NCBI GenBank assembly: GCA_003635195.1
Contig: PYIY01000210.1
Coordinates: 39,182-77,016 of the forward strand
Length of the DNA stretch: 37,835 nt
Origin: Candidatus Poribacteria bacterium
GTDB lineage: Bacteria > Poribacteria > WGA-4E > WGA-3G
Reading direction: 5' to 3'
Under the pieces are notes generated by a model that saw nothing but the letters and a program-made list of their open reading frames with translations, made no database searches and had not been told where the DNA came from. The position numbers were made by a program, and so were the translations under genes. Within the stretch, counting starts at the first letter, position 1. Each line of letters starts with the position of its first letter. Positions 16,459-24,505 of the stretch are shown one piece after another.

Positions 16459-17886
16459 TCACTGTGTATGTGCTGACAAATCGTTTGCGATCGTTAAGCG
16501 TCTTTGACGCGTAAAGGTGCGTGGACGGGTAAACCCTTCACCTGTCGGTCCTGCAATTGTCATTGCTAAAAAGCCTTCGCCTTCCAATCCGCAGGACGCA
16601 TAGGACGGCGCATTAATAACCGTTACACTGCAGTCCATTGCTTTGTTGAATTGCGTGATACGTTTCGTGTTATTGGTATGGAGTACTGCGGTGTGTCCAC
16701 GTCCCCCCTCTGCTCTCACTGCACCTGCCAACGCCTCATCGAAATCGCCACACCGCACAACAGGTAGAATCGGCATCAGGTATTCGTTAATAACAAAGTC
16801 GTGGTCTGCCGGAACTTCTACGACGATTGCGACAGTCTGCGCGGGGGCTGTAATGCCTGCGGCACTTAAAATGGTCGTCGCATCTTTGCCGATGTATTCC
16901 TTGTTCGATTCACCTTTTTCGGTGACGACGGCCTCTAATGCTTCAAGTTGGTTCGCGTTCAACAAATAACCGCCGTTTTGTGTGAGTGATCGGACTGTCT
17001 CATTCGCAACGGATTCGATGACAAAGAGTGCTTTCTCACCGATACAGAGAAGGTTGTTGTCGAAACTGGTGCCTGCGATGACGTGCTTTGCTGCTTCCTG
17101 GATCTCCGCGGTTTCATCAACAATCGCGGGCGGATTGCCGGGACCAGCGGCGATTGTCTTTTTGCCGCTTGATAACGCTGCCTTCACAACGGAAGCACCA
17201 CCGGTTGCGACAAGCATAGCGACGTCCGGGTGTTCCATGATTTCCTTAGCTGTCCGTAGACTCGCATTTTCAACAGAGGTGAGCAGATTCGGGGGGGCAC
17301 CTGCCTTAACAATCGCTTCATTGATGACGTGCATTGTTTCTTCAGTGCAGTCCCGCGCATTTGGATGCGGACTGAAGACGACAGCGTTCCCTGCCGATAG
17401 CATTATAATCGCGTGGTTAATCACTGTTGATGTCGGATTTGTGGTAGGTGTGATTGAATTGATAACCCCAAACGGGACGTATTCGATGAGCAGTGTTCCT
17501 GAATCCCCTGATATTGATTCCGAGATAAGATCTTCCACACCGGGTGAAAGTGTTACGGCACCCTCGTTTTTCATCACTTTATGTGCCGCATTGCCCATAT
17601 TTGTATCTTGTACTGCTAAGTCAGCGAGCCGTTTTGCATTCGCAAGCGAGACCTCTTTGATGGCTTCAATAATTTCGCGTCTTTTGGCGAACCCAAGTTT
17701 AACGAATGCTGCCTGTGCCGTCTTTGCGGCTGCGATAGCGTCCGTGGCTGTCGCGAAGACCCCTGCCCGCGAAGAACTCCCGCTAACGGGTGTCGTAGGC
17801 TGTACTGTCGCCGCCCTGTCTTGTTGCAGTGTTCTCAAGACCTGAGAAACAATTTCTTCAATCTGTTTTTCGTCAATCTGTGTCAT
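16459..17886 (-). CDS. CoA-acylating aldehyde dehydrogenase of a microcompartment (PduP/EutE type)
   Basis: The 475-residue protein belongs to the PduP/EutE aldehyde dehydrogenases, which convert an aldehyde plus CoA and NAD+ to an acyl-CoA. The catalytic Cys is Cys281 in FDNNLLCIGEK. Residues 5-22 form a short amphipathic helix (KQIEEIVSQVLRTL) separated from the enzyme by a Ser/Thr/Pro-rich linker, the usual form of an encapsulation peptide that binds the shell interior. A BMC shell gene lies 179 bases upstream on the same strand, which supports encapsulation. No alcohol dehydrogenase, phosphotransacylase or signature enzyme is nearby, so the aldehyde substrate is unknown. The ATG start retains the targeting helix. 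Confidence 0.9.
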   Translation of the reverse strand: MTQIDEKQIEEIVSQVLRTLQQDRAATVQPTTPVSGSSSRAGVFATATDAIAAAKTAQAAFVKLGFAKRREIIEAIKEVSLANAKRLADLAVQDTNMGNAAHKVMKNEGAVTLSPGVEDLISESISGDSGTLLIEYVPFGVINSITPTTNPTSTVINHAIIMLSAGNAVVFSPHPNARDCTEETMHVINEAIVKAGAPPNLLTSVENASLRTAKEIMEHPDVAMLVATGGASVVKAALSSGKKTIAAGPGNPPAIVDETAEIQEAAKHVIAGTSFDNNLLCIGEKALFVIESVANETVRSLTQNGGYLLNANQLEALEAVVTEKGESNKEYIGKDATTILSAAGITAPAQTVAIVVEVPADHDFVINEYLMPILPVVRCGDFDEALAGAVRAEGGRGHTAVLHTNNTKRITQFNKAMDCSVTVINAPSYASCGLEGEGFLAMTIAGPTGEGFTRPRTFTRQRRLTIANDLSAHTQ

Positions 17887-18006
17887 TCAGCCCTCCAATA
17901 CCTCATAGCGCAGGAGGCGCGCTTAAGGAGAACATAGCAAAACCACTGGGCGGCACCATAGATACGGGACCCGTGGCAATGTTAACATGTTCTCTGGTAA
18001 AGCGGA

Positions 18007-18041
18007 GTAGGGCAAAGGCGAGACAATCATCCCCGCCCTAC
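18007..18041. repeat. GTAGGGC inverted repeat between shell protein and aldehyde dehydrogenase genes
   Basis: GTAGGGC (18007-18013) and GCCCTAC (18035-18041) are perfect 7-base inverted arms. The stretch lies in the 179-base gap between the two microcompartment genes and could form a hairpin that affects transcript stability or stoichiometry; that role is speculative. Confidence 0.35.
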
Positions 18042-18065
18042 AAAGCCAATTTATTTTCTGCTACG

Positions 18066-18362
18066 CTACGCTTCTTCCGAGTTCCCGCCATTTCCGCCGA
18101 GAATAGTCTCCACATCTGCATGTGGGCGAGGGATGACGTGTACCGATACCAATTCGCCGACCGCTTTTGCGGCTTCTGCCCCAGCATCTGTCGCGGCTTG
18201 CACCGCCCCAACATCTCCGCGAACCATCACGGTGACAAAACCGCCACCGACCTGTTCTTTTCCAATTAATTTGACGTTTGCGGCTTTCACCATGGTGTCG
18301 GCAGCTTCAACTGCCCCAACGAGTCCGCGTGTTTCAACCATTCCTAATGCTTCATTGCGCAT
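18066..18362 (-). CDS. BMC-domain hexameric microcompartment shell protein
   Basis: The 98-residue product is a single BMC domain of the PduA/EutM/CsoS1 type. It opens NEALGMVETRGLVGAVEAAD and contains the GDVGAVQAATDAGA segment. These proteins form hexagonal tiles that build the shell of bacterial microcompartments, with a central pore for metabolites; the pore loop here follows KEQVGGG. GGAG lies about ten bases before the ATG. The encapsulated aldehyde dehydrogenase gene follows on the same strand. No pentamer (BMC-P) gene is in the window, so a closed shell would need proteins from elsewhere in the genome. Confidence 0.95.
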   Translation of the reverse strand: MRNEALGMVETRGLVGAVEAADTMVKAANVKLIGKEQVGGGFVTVMVRGDVGAVQAATDAGAEAAKAVGELVSVHVIPRPHADVETILGGNGGNSEEA

Positions 18363-18645
18363 GTAGTAAACTCCTTATCTGTAGAAAATAGAATGCAGGA
18401 CACCGTACAGCGTACCACTGATATGTGTTTGTAATTTTGCTATAGTGTAGGTACGCGCATAGGTACCTTGATCAAATATGCTCGTTAATAATGATACTAC
18501 AAAATCCACATTTCTGCAAGTCAAATTTTAATGCGAGATTATCAGTTTTGGTAAGATTAACCTTATGAAAGGATACATTTATGGATGGGATAAACCATAG
18601 AGACCTTACCAATCAAGGAGCTATCTATCTCTTTGATTGACGACT

Positions 18646-18673
18646 GATAACCGATAACTGATAACTGATAACC
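18646..18673 (+). repeat. heptamer array GATAACY, four units
   Basis: Units GATAACC, GATAACT, GATAACT and GATAACC follow with no gap. Related arrays lie at 32078-32091, 33087-33107 and 33195-33222, all intergenic. This array ends about 16 bases upstream of a promoter -35 element. Confidence 0.75.
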
Positions 18674-18689
18674 GTTTTCCAATTTTATC

Positions 18690-18718
18690 TTGACTTTTAA
18701 CTGGAATTCTGATAGAAT
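18690..18718 (+). promoter_or_regulatory. sigma70-like promoter of the citrate synthase-like operon
   Basis: TTGACT (18690-18695) and TAGAAT (18713-18718) are separated by 17 bases, each one mismatch from consensus. Transcription would start near 18726, giving a leader of about 160 bases before the start codon. Confidence 0.6.
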
Positions 18719-18885
18719 ATTATAGGCTTTGATATGAGTTGATCAGAAACTTTTTAAAGCGAAGCTGGAGTACCTCACTGTCCTGTCACTTGAAAGGTAG
18801 TTGTGCGGATCCGGAGGCATTAAAATTTCGGCGAAGTTAGCAAGACGGAACGTATTATTAAATAGCCAACGAAGGAGAACTCATT

Positions 18886-20436
18886 TTGAACAAGAATTTG
18901 GAGGCAAAGCAGGAAGCCGCACTCCGAAAAATCCTGTCAGAGGTGCCAGAAACCTCGACGTATGCACCCGTAACAGATTCCTTGAATAGGGCAACTGAGT
19001 TAGGAGAGGATAAAATTGCAGCGGTACTTAACGGTTTCAGTTCGATGCCCCAATCCACAACCGTTTTCGCGAATCCGGTGCTACACAAAGCCGTCGTTGA
19101 TTGTGACGGCACACAGATCACCTTGAATATCCGCAGTTTTGCCATCCGCGGTATTGTGTCTGAAAGTGAAATTGTCGCAGATAAACTCAGCCCTGCAGCT
19201 GTTATTTTCGCAGGACTTTTCGGTAGGCGACCTGAAACGGATGACAGCGGGGTTGATGAAGCAGCGGTATTGTCGGACTTAATAGATAAGAAATTTTATG
19301 AATTCATCACCGCACGCAGAGAGAGTCTAACCGGTGAACAACGCCTCATCAATCAGGTCGCAGAATTTGCTAAAGCCTTTCCTGAAGCCGGTCCCGAGGC
19401 TGCCATTCAACACTTCTCAACACTCCGTAAACTCGGTGTTCCAAATCAGCAAGGAATTAACAGCACACGGGAACCCGATTCACTCCTGCTTGAATTGATT
19501 GAAACACACATGGAGAATGTCGCTGTAGGCACAGTTTCTGCGTATATGCGGCATCAACTCCGAGAGAACCCAGCACTACACCCTCAAGTCCTCGCAATGC
19601 GGGCGACCGATCTCATCACCGAATATGAGAAGAATAGAAAAACCGCCTTCCAAACCTGCTACAGTCTCCTTTTAGGGCGCGAAGCAAGCACCGTCGAAGC
19701 AGATATTTTAGAGCGGATGGGAGTCATACAGACCCACCACGGTTCTGCGGGGTCCAACGTTGTCGCGCGCTATCTGGCTACTTTGCACACCGGTGCGGTC
19801 TCCGACTTTTTTGTTGCTGCACAGATGGCTTTGGATGGTGATCGGCATTTCGGTGCTATCCACGACATGACAACATTTATCAATCAAATCGAATCACTGG
19901 ATGCTGATGCCCTTGAAAAGGCTATCTATGAACGGATGCAATCCGCACTACCGACCTTCGGACACCCAGAAATCGCCGCCGCCGGACGTGCTGATGAAAT
20001 CCAGCAAGATCCGAGACCTGCTATCTATTTCAATCCGTTCCTTGAGGCTATTGACAACGGCGAAATTCAACTCAGCGACAAGCAGAAAAAGCGATTGGCT
20101 ATTATCCAACGTATTTATCAACTCGCCTTCGTTGAGGGCTTCGTCCGCCCAGGACGTGAAAACGAGCCACCGCTCCGTTTAACGCCGAATACTGATTTCG
20201 GCGGATGGGCAGTCCAAGAAGGATTGGACATCTATGAAAGCGACAGAACGCTATTGACCTACATCTTCCGAGGCTTCGGTTGGATGATGGATGCCCGCGA
20301 ACAACTCCCGTTGAAAATTATCCGCCCTGTTATCCCGCCACATCCAGATGTCATTCCAAAACCTGCTGATGATACAACAATTGCGGATGAAGTTGTAGCA
20401 TTACACAACCGGATGGCAAGCACGAATGCCTTTTAG
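18886..20436 (+). CDS. divergent citrate synthase-family protein
   Basis: The C-terminal half of this 516-residue protein follows the citrate synthase pattern. His284/His285 lie in THHGSAGSN (the usual HxxxxN helix), His321 in DRHFGA (usual HGGAN), His360 in TFGHPE (usual FGHRVY) and Asp375 in QDPRP (usual DPR). The three catalytic positions (His, His, Asp) are therefore present, although the surrounding sequence is strongly diverged and a few residues are inserted before Asp375. The N-terminal half is longer than in common citrate synthases, which have about 370-430 residues. The start is TTG with AGGAG eight bases upstream. Isocitrate dehydrogenase follows 13 bases later, which supports a role in the citrate-to-2-oxoglutarate segment; 2-methylcitrate or citryl-CoA chemistry is an alternative. 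Confidence 0.7.
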   Translation: MNKNLEAKQEAALRKILSEVPETSTYAPVTDSLNRATELGEDKIAAVLNGFSSMPQSTTVFANPVLHKAVVDCDGTQITLNIRSFAIRGIVSESEIVADKLSPAAVIFAGLFGRRPETDDSGVDEAAVLSDLIDKKFYEFITARRESLTGEQRLINQVAEFAKAFPEAGPEAAIQHFSTLRKLGVPNQQGINSTREPDSLLLELIETHMENVAVGTVSAYMRHQLRENPALHPQVLAMRATDLITEYEKNRKTAFQTCYSLLLGREASTVEADILERMGVIQTHHGSAGSNVVARYLATLHTGAVSDFFVAAQMALDGDRHFGAIHDMTTFINQIESLDADALEKAIYERMQSALPTFGHPEIAAAGRADEIQQDPRPAIYFNPFLEAIDNGEIQLSDKQKKRLAIIQRIYQLAFVEGFVRPGRENEPPLRLTPNTDFGGWAVQEGLDIYESDRTLLTYIFRGFGWMMDAREQLPLKIIRPVIPPHPDVIPKPADDTTIADEVVALHNRMASTNAF

Positions 20437-20449
20437 CGAGGAATAATCA

Positions 20450-21694
20450 GTGATTGAATTAGACGAATTAACAGCACCAACAGAGGGTGAAAGAATAGGG
20501 TATGTTGACAGGCAGCTTGTCGTACCGAATGCGCCTATTATCCCTGTCATTGAAGGCGATGGTATCGGACGAGACATCATGAAGGTGGCGCGTCGCGTTG
20601 TAGATGCAGCTGTCCAGACGGCTTACAACGGCGAAAAACGGATCGTTTGGTTTGATGTCTACGCTGGCGAAAATGCCATGGCAAAATACAACGAATGGCT
20701 GCCACAGGATACCTTTGACGCTATTGAATACTTCCGCGTTGCTTTAAAGGGACCACTGACGACACCTGTCGGCGGTGGTTTTCGGAGTTTAAACGTGACG
20801 TTACGTCAGGTGCTTGAGCTCTACGCGTGTGTCCGTCCTGTGCGTTATTTCCAAGGTGTCCCCGCACCGGTCACACATCCCGAAAAGATGGATGTTGTTA
20901 TCTTCCGCGAGAATACGGAGGATGTCTACGCCGGTATTGAGTGGGAACAAGGCACCCCCGAAGTCAAAAAGGTGATTGAACTGCTTCGCTCTGAAATGGG
21001 TGTGGAGATCCGCGAGGATTCCGGTGTTGGTATAAAACCGATTAGCATTTTCGGCACAAAACGATTGGCACGCATGGCGATCCAATACGCAATCGACCAC
21101 AATAGACGCAGTGTCACTTTTGTTCACAAAGGCAACATCATGAAGTTTACCGAAGGTGCGTTCTGCGCGTGGGGATACGAACTCGCCAAAGAGGAATTCG
21201 CTGAGCAAACCATCACGGAAGACGAACTCTACAGCGATTATGACGGTAAGTGTCCCGAAGACAAAATTATCGTCAATGACCGGATCGCCGATAGCATGCT
21301 CCAGCAGATTCTCACACGGACCGATGAGTACGATGTGATTGTCACGCCGAACTTGAACGGCGACTATCTTTCTGATGCTGCGGCAGCGCAGGTTGGTGGT
21401 ATCGGTATGGCACCCGGCGGTAACCTCAGCGACGAAGTCGCGCTCTTTGAAGCGACACACGGCACCGCGCCGAAATATACCGACCAAGACGTTGTCAATC
21501 CGGGTTCACTGATCCTTTCAGCAGTGATGATGCTGGAGCATCTCGGTTGGCAGGCAGCCGCAGACTTGATTATCAACGGACTTGAAAAAACCATCCTCCA
21601 AAAGCGAGTCACCTATGACTTGGAGCGTCTCATGGAAGGCGCGACAAAGGTCCGCACCTCCGAATTCGGCGCAGCGATTGTCGAAAACTTTTAG
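20450..21694 (+). CDS. icd: NADP-type isocitrate dehydrogenase
   Basis: The 414-residue protein is a prokaryotic isocitrate dehydrogenase, oxidising isocitrate to 2-oxoglutarate and CO2. Substrate motifs include SLNVTLRQ near residue 110 and the FRENTEDVYAG segment; metal-binding Asp residues lie in NLNGDYLSDAAAA. Cofactor determinants follow E. coli Icd: HGTAPKY before the NPGS segment, then TYDLERLM, giving the Lys-Tyr and Tyr/Arg pairs that select NADP+. The start is GTG behind AGGA, 13 bases after the citrate synthase-like gene, so the two form an operon. Confidence 0.95.
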   Translation: MIELDELTAPTEGERIGYVDRQLVVPNAPIIPVIEGDGIGRDIMKVARRVVDAAVQTAYNGEKRIVWFDVYAGENAMAKYNEWLPQDTFDAIEYFRVALKGPLTTPVGGGFRSLNVTLRQVLELYACVRPVRYFQGVPAPVTHPEKMDVVIFRENTEDVYAGIEWEQGTPEVKKVIELLRSEMGVEIREDSGVGIKPISIFGTKRLARMAIQYAIDHNRRSVTFVHKGNIMKFTEGAFCAWGYELAKEEFAEQTITEDELYSDYDGKCPEDKIIVNDRIADSMLQQILTRTDEYDVIVTPNLNGDYLSDAAAAQVGGIGMAPGGNLSDEVALFEATHGTAPKYTDQDVVNPGSLILSAVMMLEHLGWQAAADLIINGLEKTILQKRVTYDLERLMEGATKVRTSEFGAAIVENF

Positions 21695-21731
21695 CGAACC
21701 GCCTCCACCGCACACAATAGAGGAACAGCAC

Positions 21732-21869
21732 ATGTCCTTAAAAACGAAACTCATTCTCGGAGCGGGTGTGTTAGCTGCCATCGGCATCGGAATAGGTCTT
21801 GAATTACATCGCCTTCACAGACGTATCCTGGAAGAGTTGGTCGAAATCCGCAAGCAAGGCGAACGGTAG
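21732..21869 (+). CDS. small membrane protein with one transmembrane helix
   Basis: The 45-residue product has a short positive N-terminus, a glycine-rich hydrophobic helix (about 7-24) and a charged helical tail (HRRILEELVEIRKQ). GAGGA lies seven bases before the ATG, and the gene follows isocitrate dehydrogenase by 37 bases, so it is probably the last gene of that operon. No function is recognised. A longer in-frame start at 21582 lies inside icd and is rejected. Confidence 0.55.
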   Translation: MSLKTKLILGAGVLAAIGIGIGLELHRLHRRILEELVEIRKQGER

Positions 21870-21891
21870 GTGTTGTCTTACATTTTTCTTC

Positions 21892-21915
21892 AGGCCCGTA
21901 GGGATGGCATCTGTA
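21892..21915 (+). repeat. dispersed GCATCTGT element, copy 2
   Basis: GGCCCGTAGGGATGGCATCT followed by GT matches the pattern at 4459-4484 at most positions. It lies in the gap before the secreted protein gene. Confidence 0.4.
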
Positions 21916-21946
21916 AAGACACAGACTTCTGGGGAAATTATCTAAG

Positions 21947-23200
21947 ATGAAACTACTTTTTTCTTTTGCAACTATTTTCATGTTTTTGGGTTTTACTGTT
22001 GGAAGTTACGGAGATAATCACAGCATTCAGGCTTTCGTTTATGTGACATCAAAACAGACTGACCCCCTTGCTGTCGGCGATCAGATGCACCTGAATATTC
22101 AAATTTCGGGGGGCAAAAGCGTCTCAGGATATGAAATGATTGTGGGGTTTGACCCAACTGCCCTCCGCTATATTGAAGGGGCGAACGCGGATTATTTACC
22201 TGCGGGTGCTTTTACGATACCTCCTATAGTCACTGAAAACGCTGTTTATATGACTGCGACATCCGGAGCAGAGGTTGCCGCCGCGAGCGAAGGCACACTT
22301 GCTACATTAACTTTTGAGGTGATTGCTGCGAAAGATTCTACCATTAAACTCATGGATGTGATTCTTTCCGATAGTGCCGGGATGCCGTTGGCAGTTACAG
22401 TAAGAAATGGGCGAATTATGGCAACCGAGCTGCCCACAAACTGGGATGTCAATGAGGATGGGAAGGTGAACATCCTCGATCTGACATTGGTTGCGAGTGA
22501 CCTCAATGTAGATGCTCCAGCGAATCCGCGCGTGGATGTTAATAGAGATGGGAACGTCAATATTTTAGACTTAGTACTGGTTGCCCAAAACCTTGATGCG
22601 GGTAGTAACGAAGACAAACCTGAGCTCAGAGTAAAGTTGGTCGTCCCGACCTTCGCATCTCTTGTAAGCGCAATACCAGCATCGGGTGATCTCGCATTTA
22701 ACGGGTCAATTACTGTTACCTTTAGCAGCGACCCCGGCGATGTAACGGCAAGCGCAGGTACTGTCTCAGGTTCTGGCAAAGTCCGTACGATTGCTGGTCC
22801 GTTCACCCTTGGTGCACTGAGCCTTACAATTACGTGGACAAATGGTGATGGCAGCCATACGCTTACCTACAACGTCACCGCACCAGACACCAAAGCACCC
22901 ACTATCACTGGTGGAACTATCAGCGATGGCGCAGAAGATGTTGATCCGGAACCTCTCAATGCCGATGGTATTGAGGTTATTTTCAGTGAAGATGTCTCTG
23001 GTAACATCGCACTTCAGACTGAAGCTGGCGATGATGTCGGTTGGATCGGCAGAGTTGAAGGTACCAAAGGCACACTCGAGCCCGTCGTAGGCAAAGAGAT
23101 CGGCAACGAGACCACCTATGTTATCAAAGGTAAAGTTTTTGACGCTGTCGGTAACGAAACTGACGTTAGTATCACCTTTACAACTAAAGGCAAAGAGTAA
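21947..23200 (+). CDS. secreted cohesin-like plus dockerin protein with Ig-like C-terminus
   Basis: The 417-residue protein has a signal peptide (about 1-22) and a cohesin-like beta-sandwich (about 27-160, with SGYEMIVGFDP and GTLATLTFEV). Next comes a type I dockerin (about 165-217) with two calcium loops, DVNEDGKVNILDL and DVNRDGNVNILDL. The C-terminus has one or two bacterial Ig-like domains (the last about 305-415). Cohesin and dockerin normally bind each other and are usually on different proteins. Having both on one chain allows self-association or chaining on the cell surface. No glycoside hydrolase is nearby, so it is probably a non-cellulosomal adhesion or matrix protein. Only a weak ribosome site is visible before the ATG. 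Confidence 0.85.
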   Translation: MKLLFSFATIFMFLGFTVGSYGDNHSIQAFVYVTSKQTDPLAVGDQMHLNIQISGGKSVSGYEMIVGFDPTALRYIEGANADYLPAGAFTIPPIVTENAVYMTATSGAEVAAASEGTLATLTFEVIAAKDSTIKLMDVILSDSAGMPLAVTVRNGRIMATELPTNWDVNEDGKVNILDLTLVASDLNVDAPANPRVDVNRDGNVNILDLVLVAQNLDAGSNEDKPELRVKLVVPTFASLVSAIPASGDLAFNGSITVTFSSDPGDVTASAGTVSGSGKVRTIAGPFTLGALSLTITWTNGDGSHTLTYNVTAPDTKAPTITGGTISDGAEDVDPEPLNADGIEVIFSEDVSGNIALQTEAGDDVGWIGRVEGTKGTLEPVVGKEIGNETTYVIKGKVFDAVGNETDVSITFTTKGKE

Positions 23201-23245
23201 AATCGAGGCTATTTCTATTTTTTCTGCTGGAGAGGTGCGTATATT

Positions 23246-24505
23246 ATGATTACCGAACTTCGCGTGCAAAATTTCAAGTCGTGGAAAGATACAGGTAAAC
23301 GACAAATAGCCCCTTTAACCGGATTCTTCGGCGCGAACAGCTCTGGCAAAACCAGCATTCTGCAAACGCTGCTCATGCTAAAGCAGACTGTTGAACGTCC
23401 ACCAGATTGGGATGGCGTGATTGATTTCGGTGACGATAGCTCCTTCGTTAATTTGGGGAGTTTTGATGACCTTATCCACGGACACAGTTATGCGGGACCA
23501 CTCGGAATCTCGGTATCATGGAAATTTTCCAAAGAACTAAACATAGAAGAGATCAATGGAATGGATTCACTCTCCTTTGATCTATCTATCTATAACCAAC
23601 AGAATTCAGTTTCCGCATTGCAGTTCAAGTATAAAGTTGGCGAACAAAACTTTACTGCAAATTGGGATGGTCGTGACTGTTCAATCCGCGGTCCTGGGAT
23701 AGCACTTGTACAGGAACCTTTATTTCGCTGTTACGGCATTAACAGCATATATGCTACTAATAGGCAGCTTTTTTCGCCACTTCAAACTTGTTTTGAAAAC
23801 CTATTCCATAGCATCCGCTATCTCGGTCCGCTCCGTGAATATCCCCGTCGTCATTATGCATGGCAGGGCAAACATTCGCCAGGTGTAGGACAACACGGAG
23901 AAGAGATGGTCACCGCGCTCTTTTCTGGCCGGATTCAACTCCGCGCTATTGAGGAGCAGATTCCCAGATGGTTAGAGCGATTAGATTTGATTGACTCCTA
24001 TCGTCTCAATCCTATCACTGGATCAGAAAAAGATTACGAATTTCTTGTCCAAAAATACAAGGGCGGTCCCGAAGTTCGACTCACAGATGTCGGGTTTGGC
24101 GTTTCACAAGTACTACCGGTATTAGTTCTCTGCTATTACGTGCCAGAGGGCAGCATCCTCATCCTTGAACAGCCTGAAGCACACCTCCACCCAAAGGTCC
24201 AGTCAGAATTAGCAGATTTGCTCATTGAGGTTGTCAAAAATCGGAGGTTACAGATTATCCTTGAGAGCCACAGCGAGCATTTACTGATACGGTTAATGCG
24301 GCGCATCGCTGAAGAGGAAATTTCAGCAGACGACACCGCCTTCTATTTTTGTGAAATGAACGAAGGCGTATCCGAAATTGAGAGACTCAACGTTGATGAT
24401 TATGGAAACATCACAAATTGGCCACAAAACTTCTTCGGGGATGAGATGGGCGACTTGGCAGCAAAAACTAAAGCGGAGATGAAACGTCGGAAAGCCGACA
24501 AATGA
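23246..24505 (+). CDS. AAA ATPase (DUF3696-like, AAA15/21 class), partner of a PIN-like nuclease
   Basis: The 419-residue protein begins with a RecF-like N-terminus (MITELRVQNFKSW) and a Walker A motif GANSSGKT at 29-36. The Walker B/D-loop region LEQPEAHLHP lies near residue 305 and a LESHSEHLLIRL H-motif follows. The C-terminal region after about 350 resembles DUF3696. GGAGAGG about ten bases before the ATG marks the start. Its stop overlaps the ATG of the next gene (ATGATGA), indicating translational coupling to the PIN-like nuclease. ATPases of this class pair with nucleases in many defence systems; such a role is inference here. It is not closely similar to the ATPase at 7353-8849. Confidence 0.85.
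   Translation: MITELRVQNFKSWKDTGKRQIAPLTGFFGANSSGKTSILQTLLMLKQTVERPPDWDGVIDFGDDSSFVNLGSFDDLIHGHSYAGPLGISVSWKFSKELNIEEINGMDSLSFDLSIYNQQNSVSALQFKYKVGEQNFTANWDGRDCSIRGPGIALVQEPLFRCYGINSIYATNRQLFSPLQTCFENLFHSIRYLGPLREYPRRHYAWQGKHSPGVGQHGEEMVTALFSGRIQLRAIEEQIPRWLERLDLIDSYRLNPITGSEKDYEFLVQKYKGGPEVRLTDVGFGVSQVLPVLVLCYYVPEGSILILEQPEAHLHPKVQSELADLLIEVVKNRRLQIILESHSEHLLIRLMRRIAEEEISADDTAFYFCEMNEGVSEIERLNVDDYGNITNWPQNFFGDEMGDLAAKTKAEMKRRKADK

Larger units (their letters stand above)
18363..18885. other. intergenic region between divergent shell protein and citrate synthase-like genes
   Basis: This gap separates two divergent operons. It holds a four-unit GATAACY heptamer array (18646-18673) and a well-formed plus-strand promoter (18690-18718). 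The region between 18363 and 18640 is AT-rich, with nothing recognised; the shell-gene promoter should lie there. The roughly 160 bases between the promoter and the TTG start form a long leader without a recognised riboswitch. Confidence 0.6.

Noticed and set aside
16982..17845. 287-residue open frame on the plus strand
   Set aside because: It lies fully antisense to the aldehyde dehydrogenase and its low-complexity Ser/Ala-rich translation has no recognisable domain; the real gene is certain.
18646..18673. CRISPR-like repeat array
   Set aside because: Units are only seven bases, with no spacers and no cas genes nearby.
20801..21487. 228-residue minus-strand frame
   Set aside because: Antisense shadow of isocitrate dehydrogenase, with no domain or ribosome site.
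22246..22806. 186-residue minus-strand frame
   Set aside because: Antisense to the cohesin-dockerin gene, whose repeats and base composition keep the opposite strand open.
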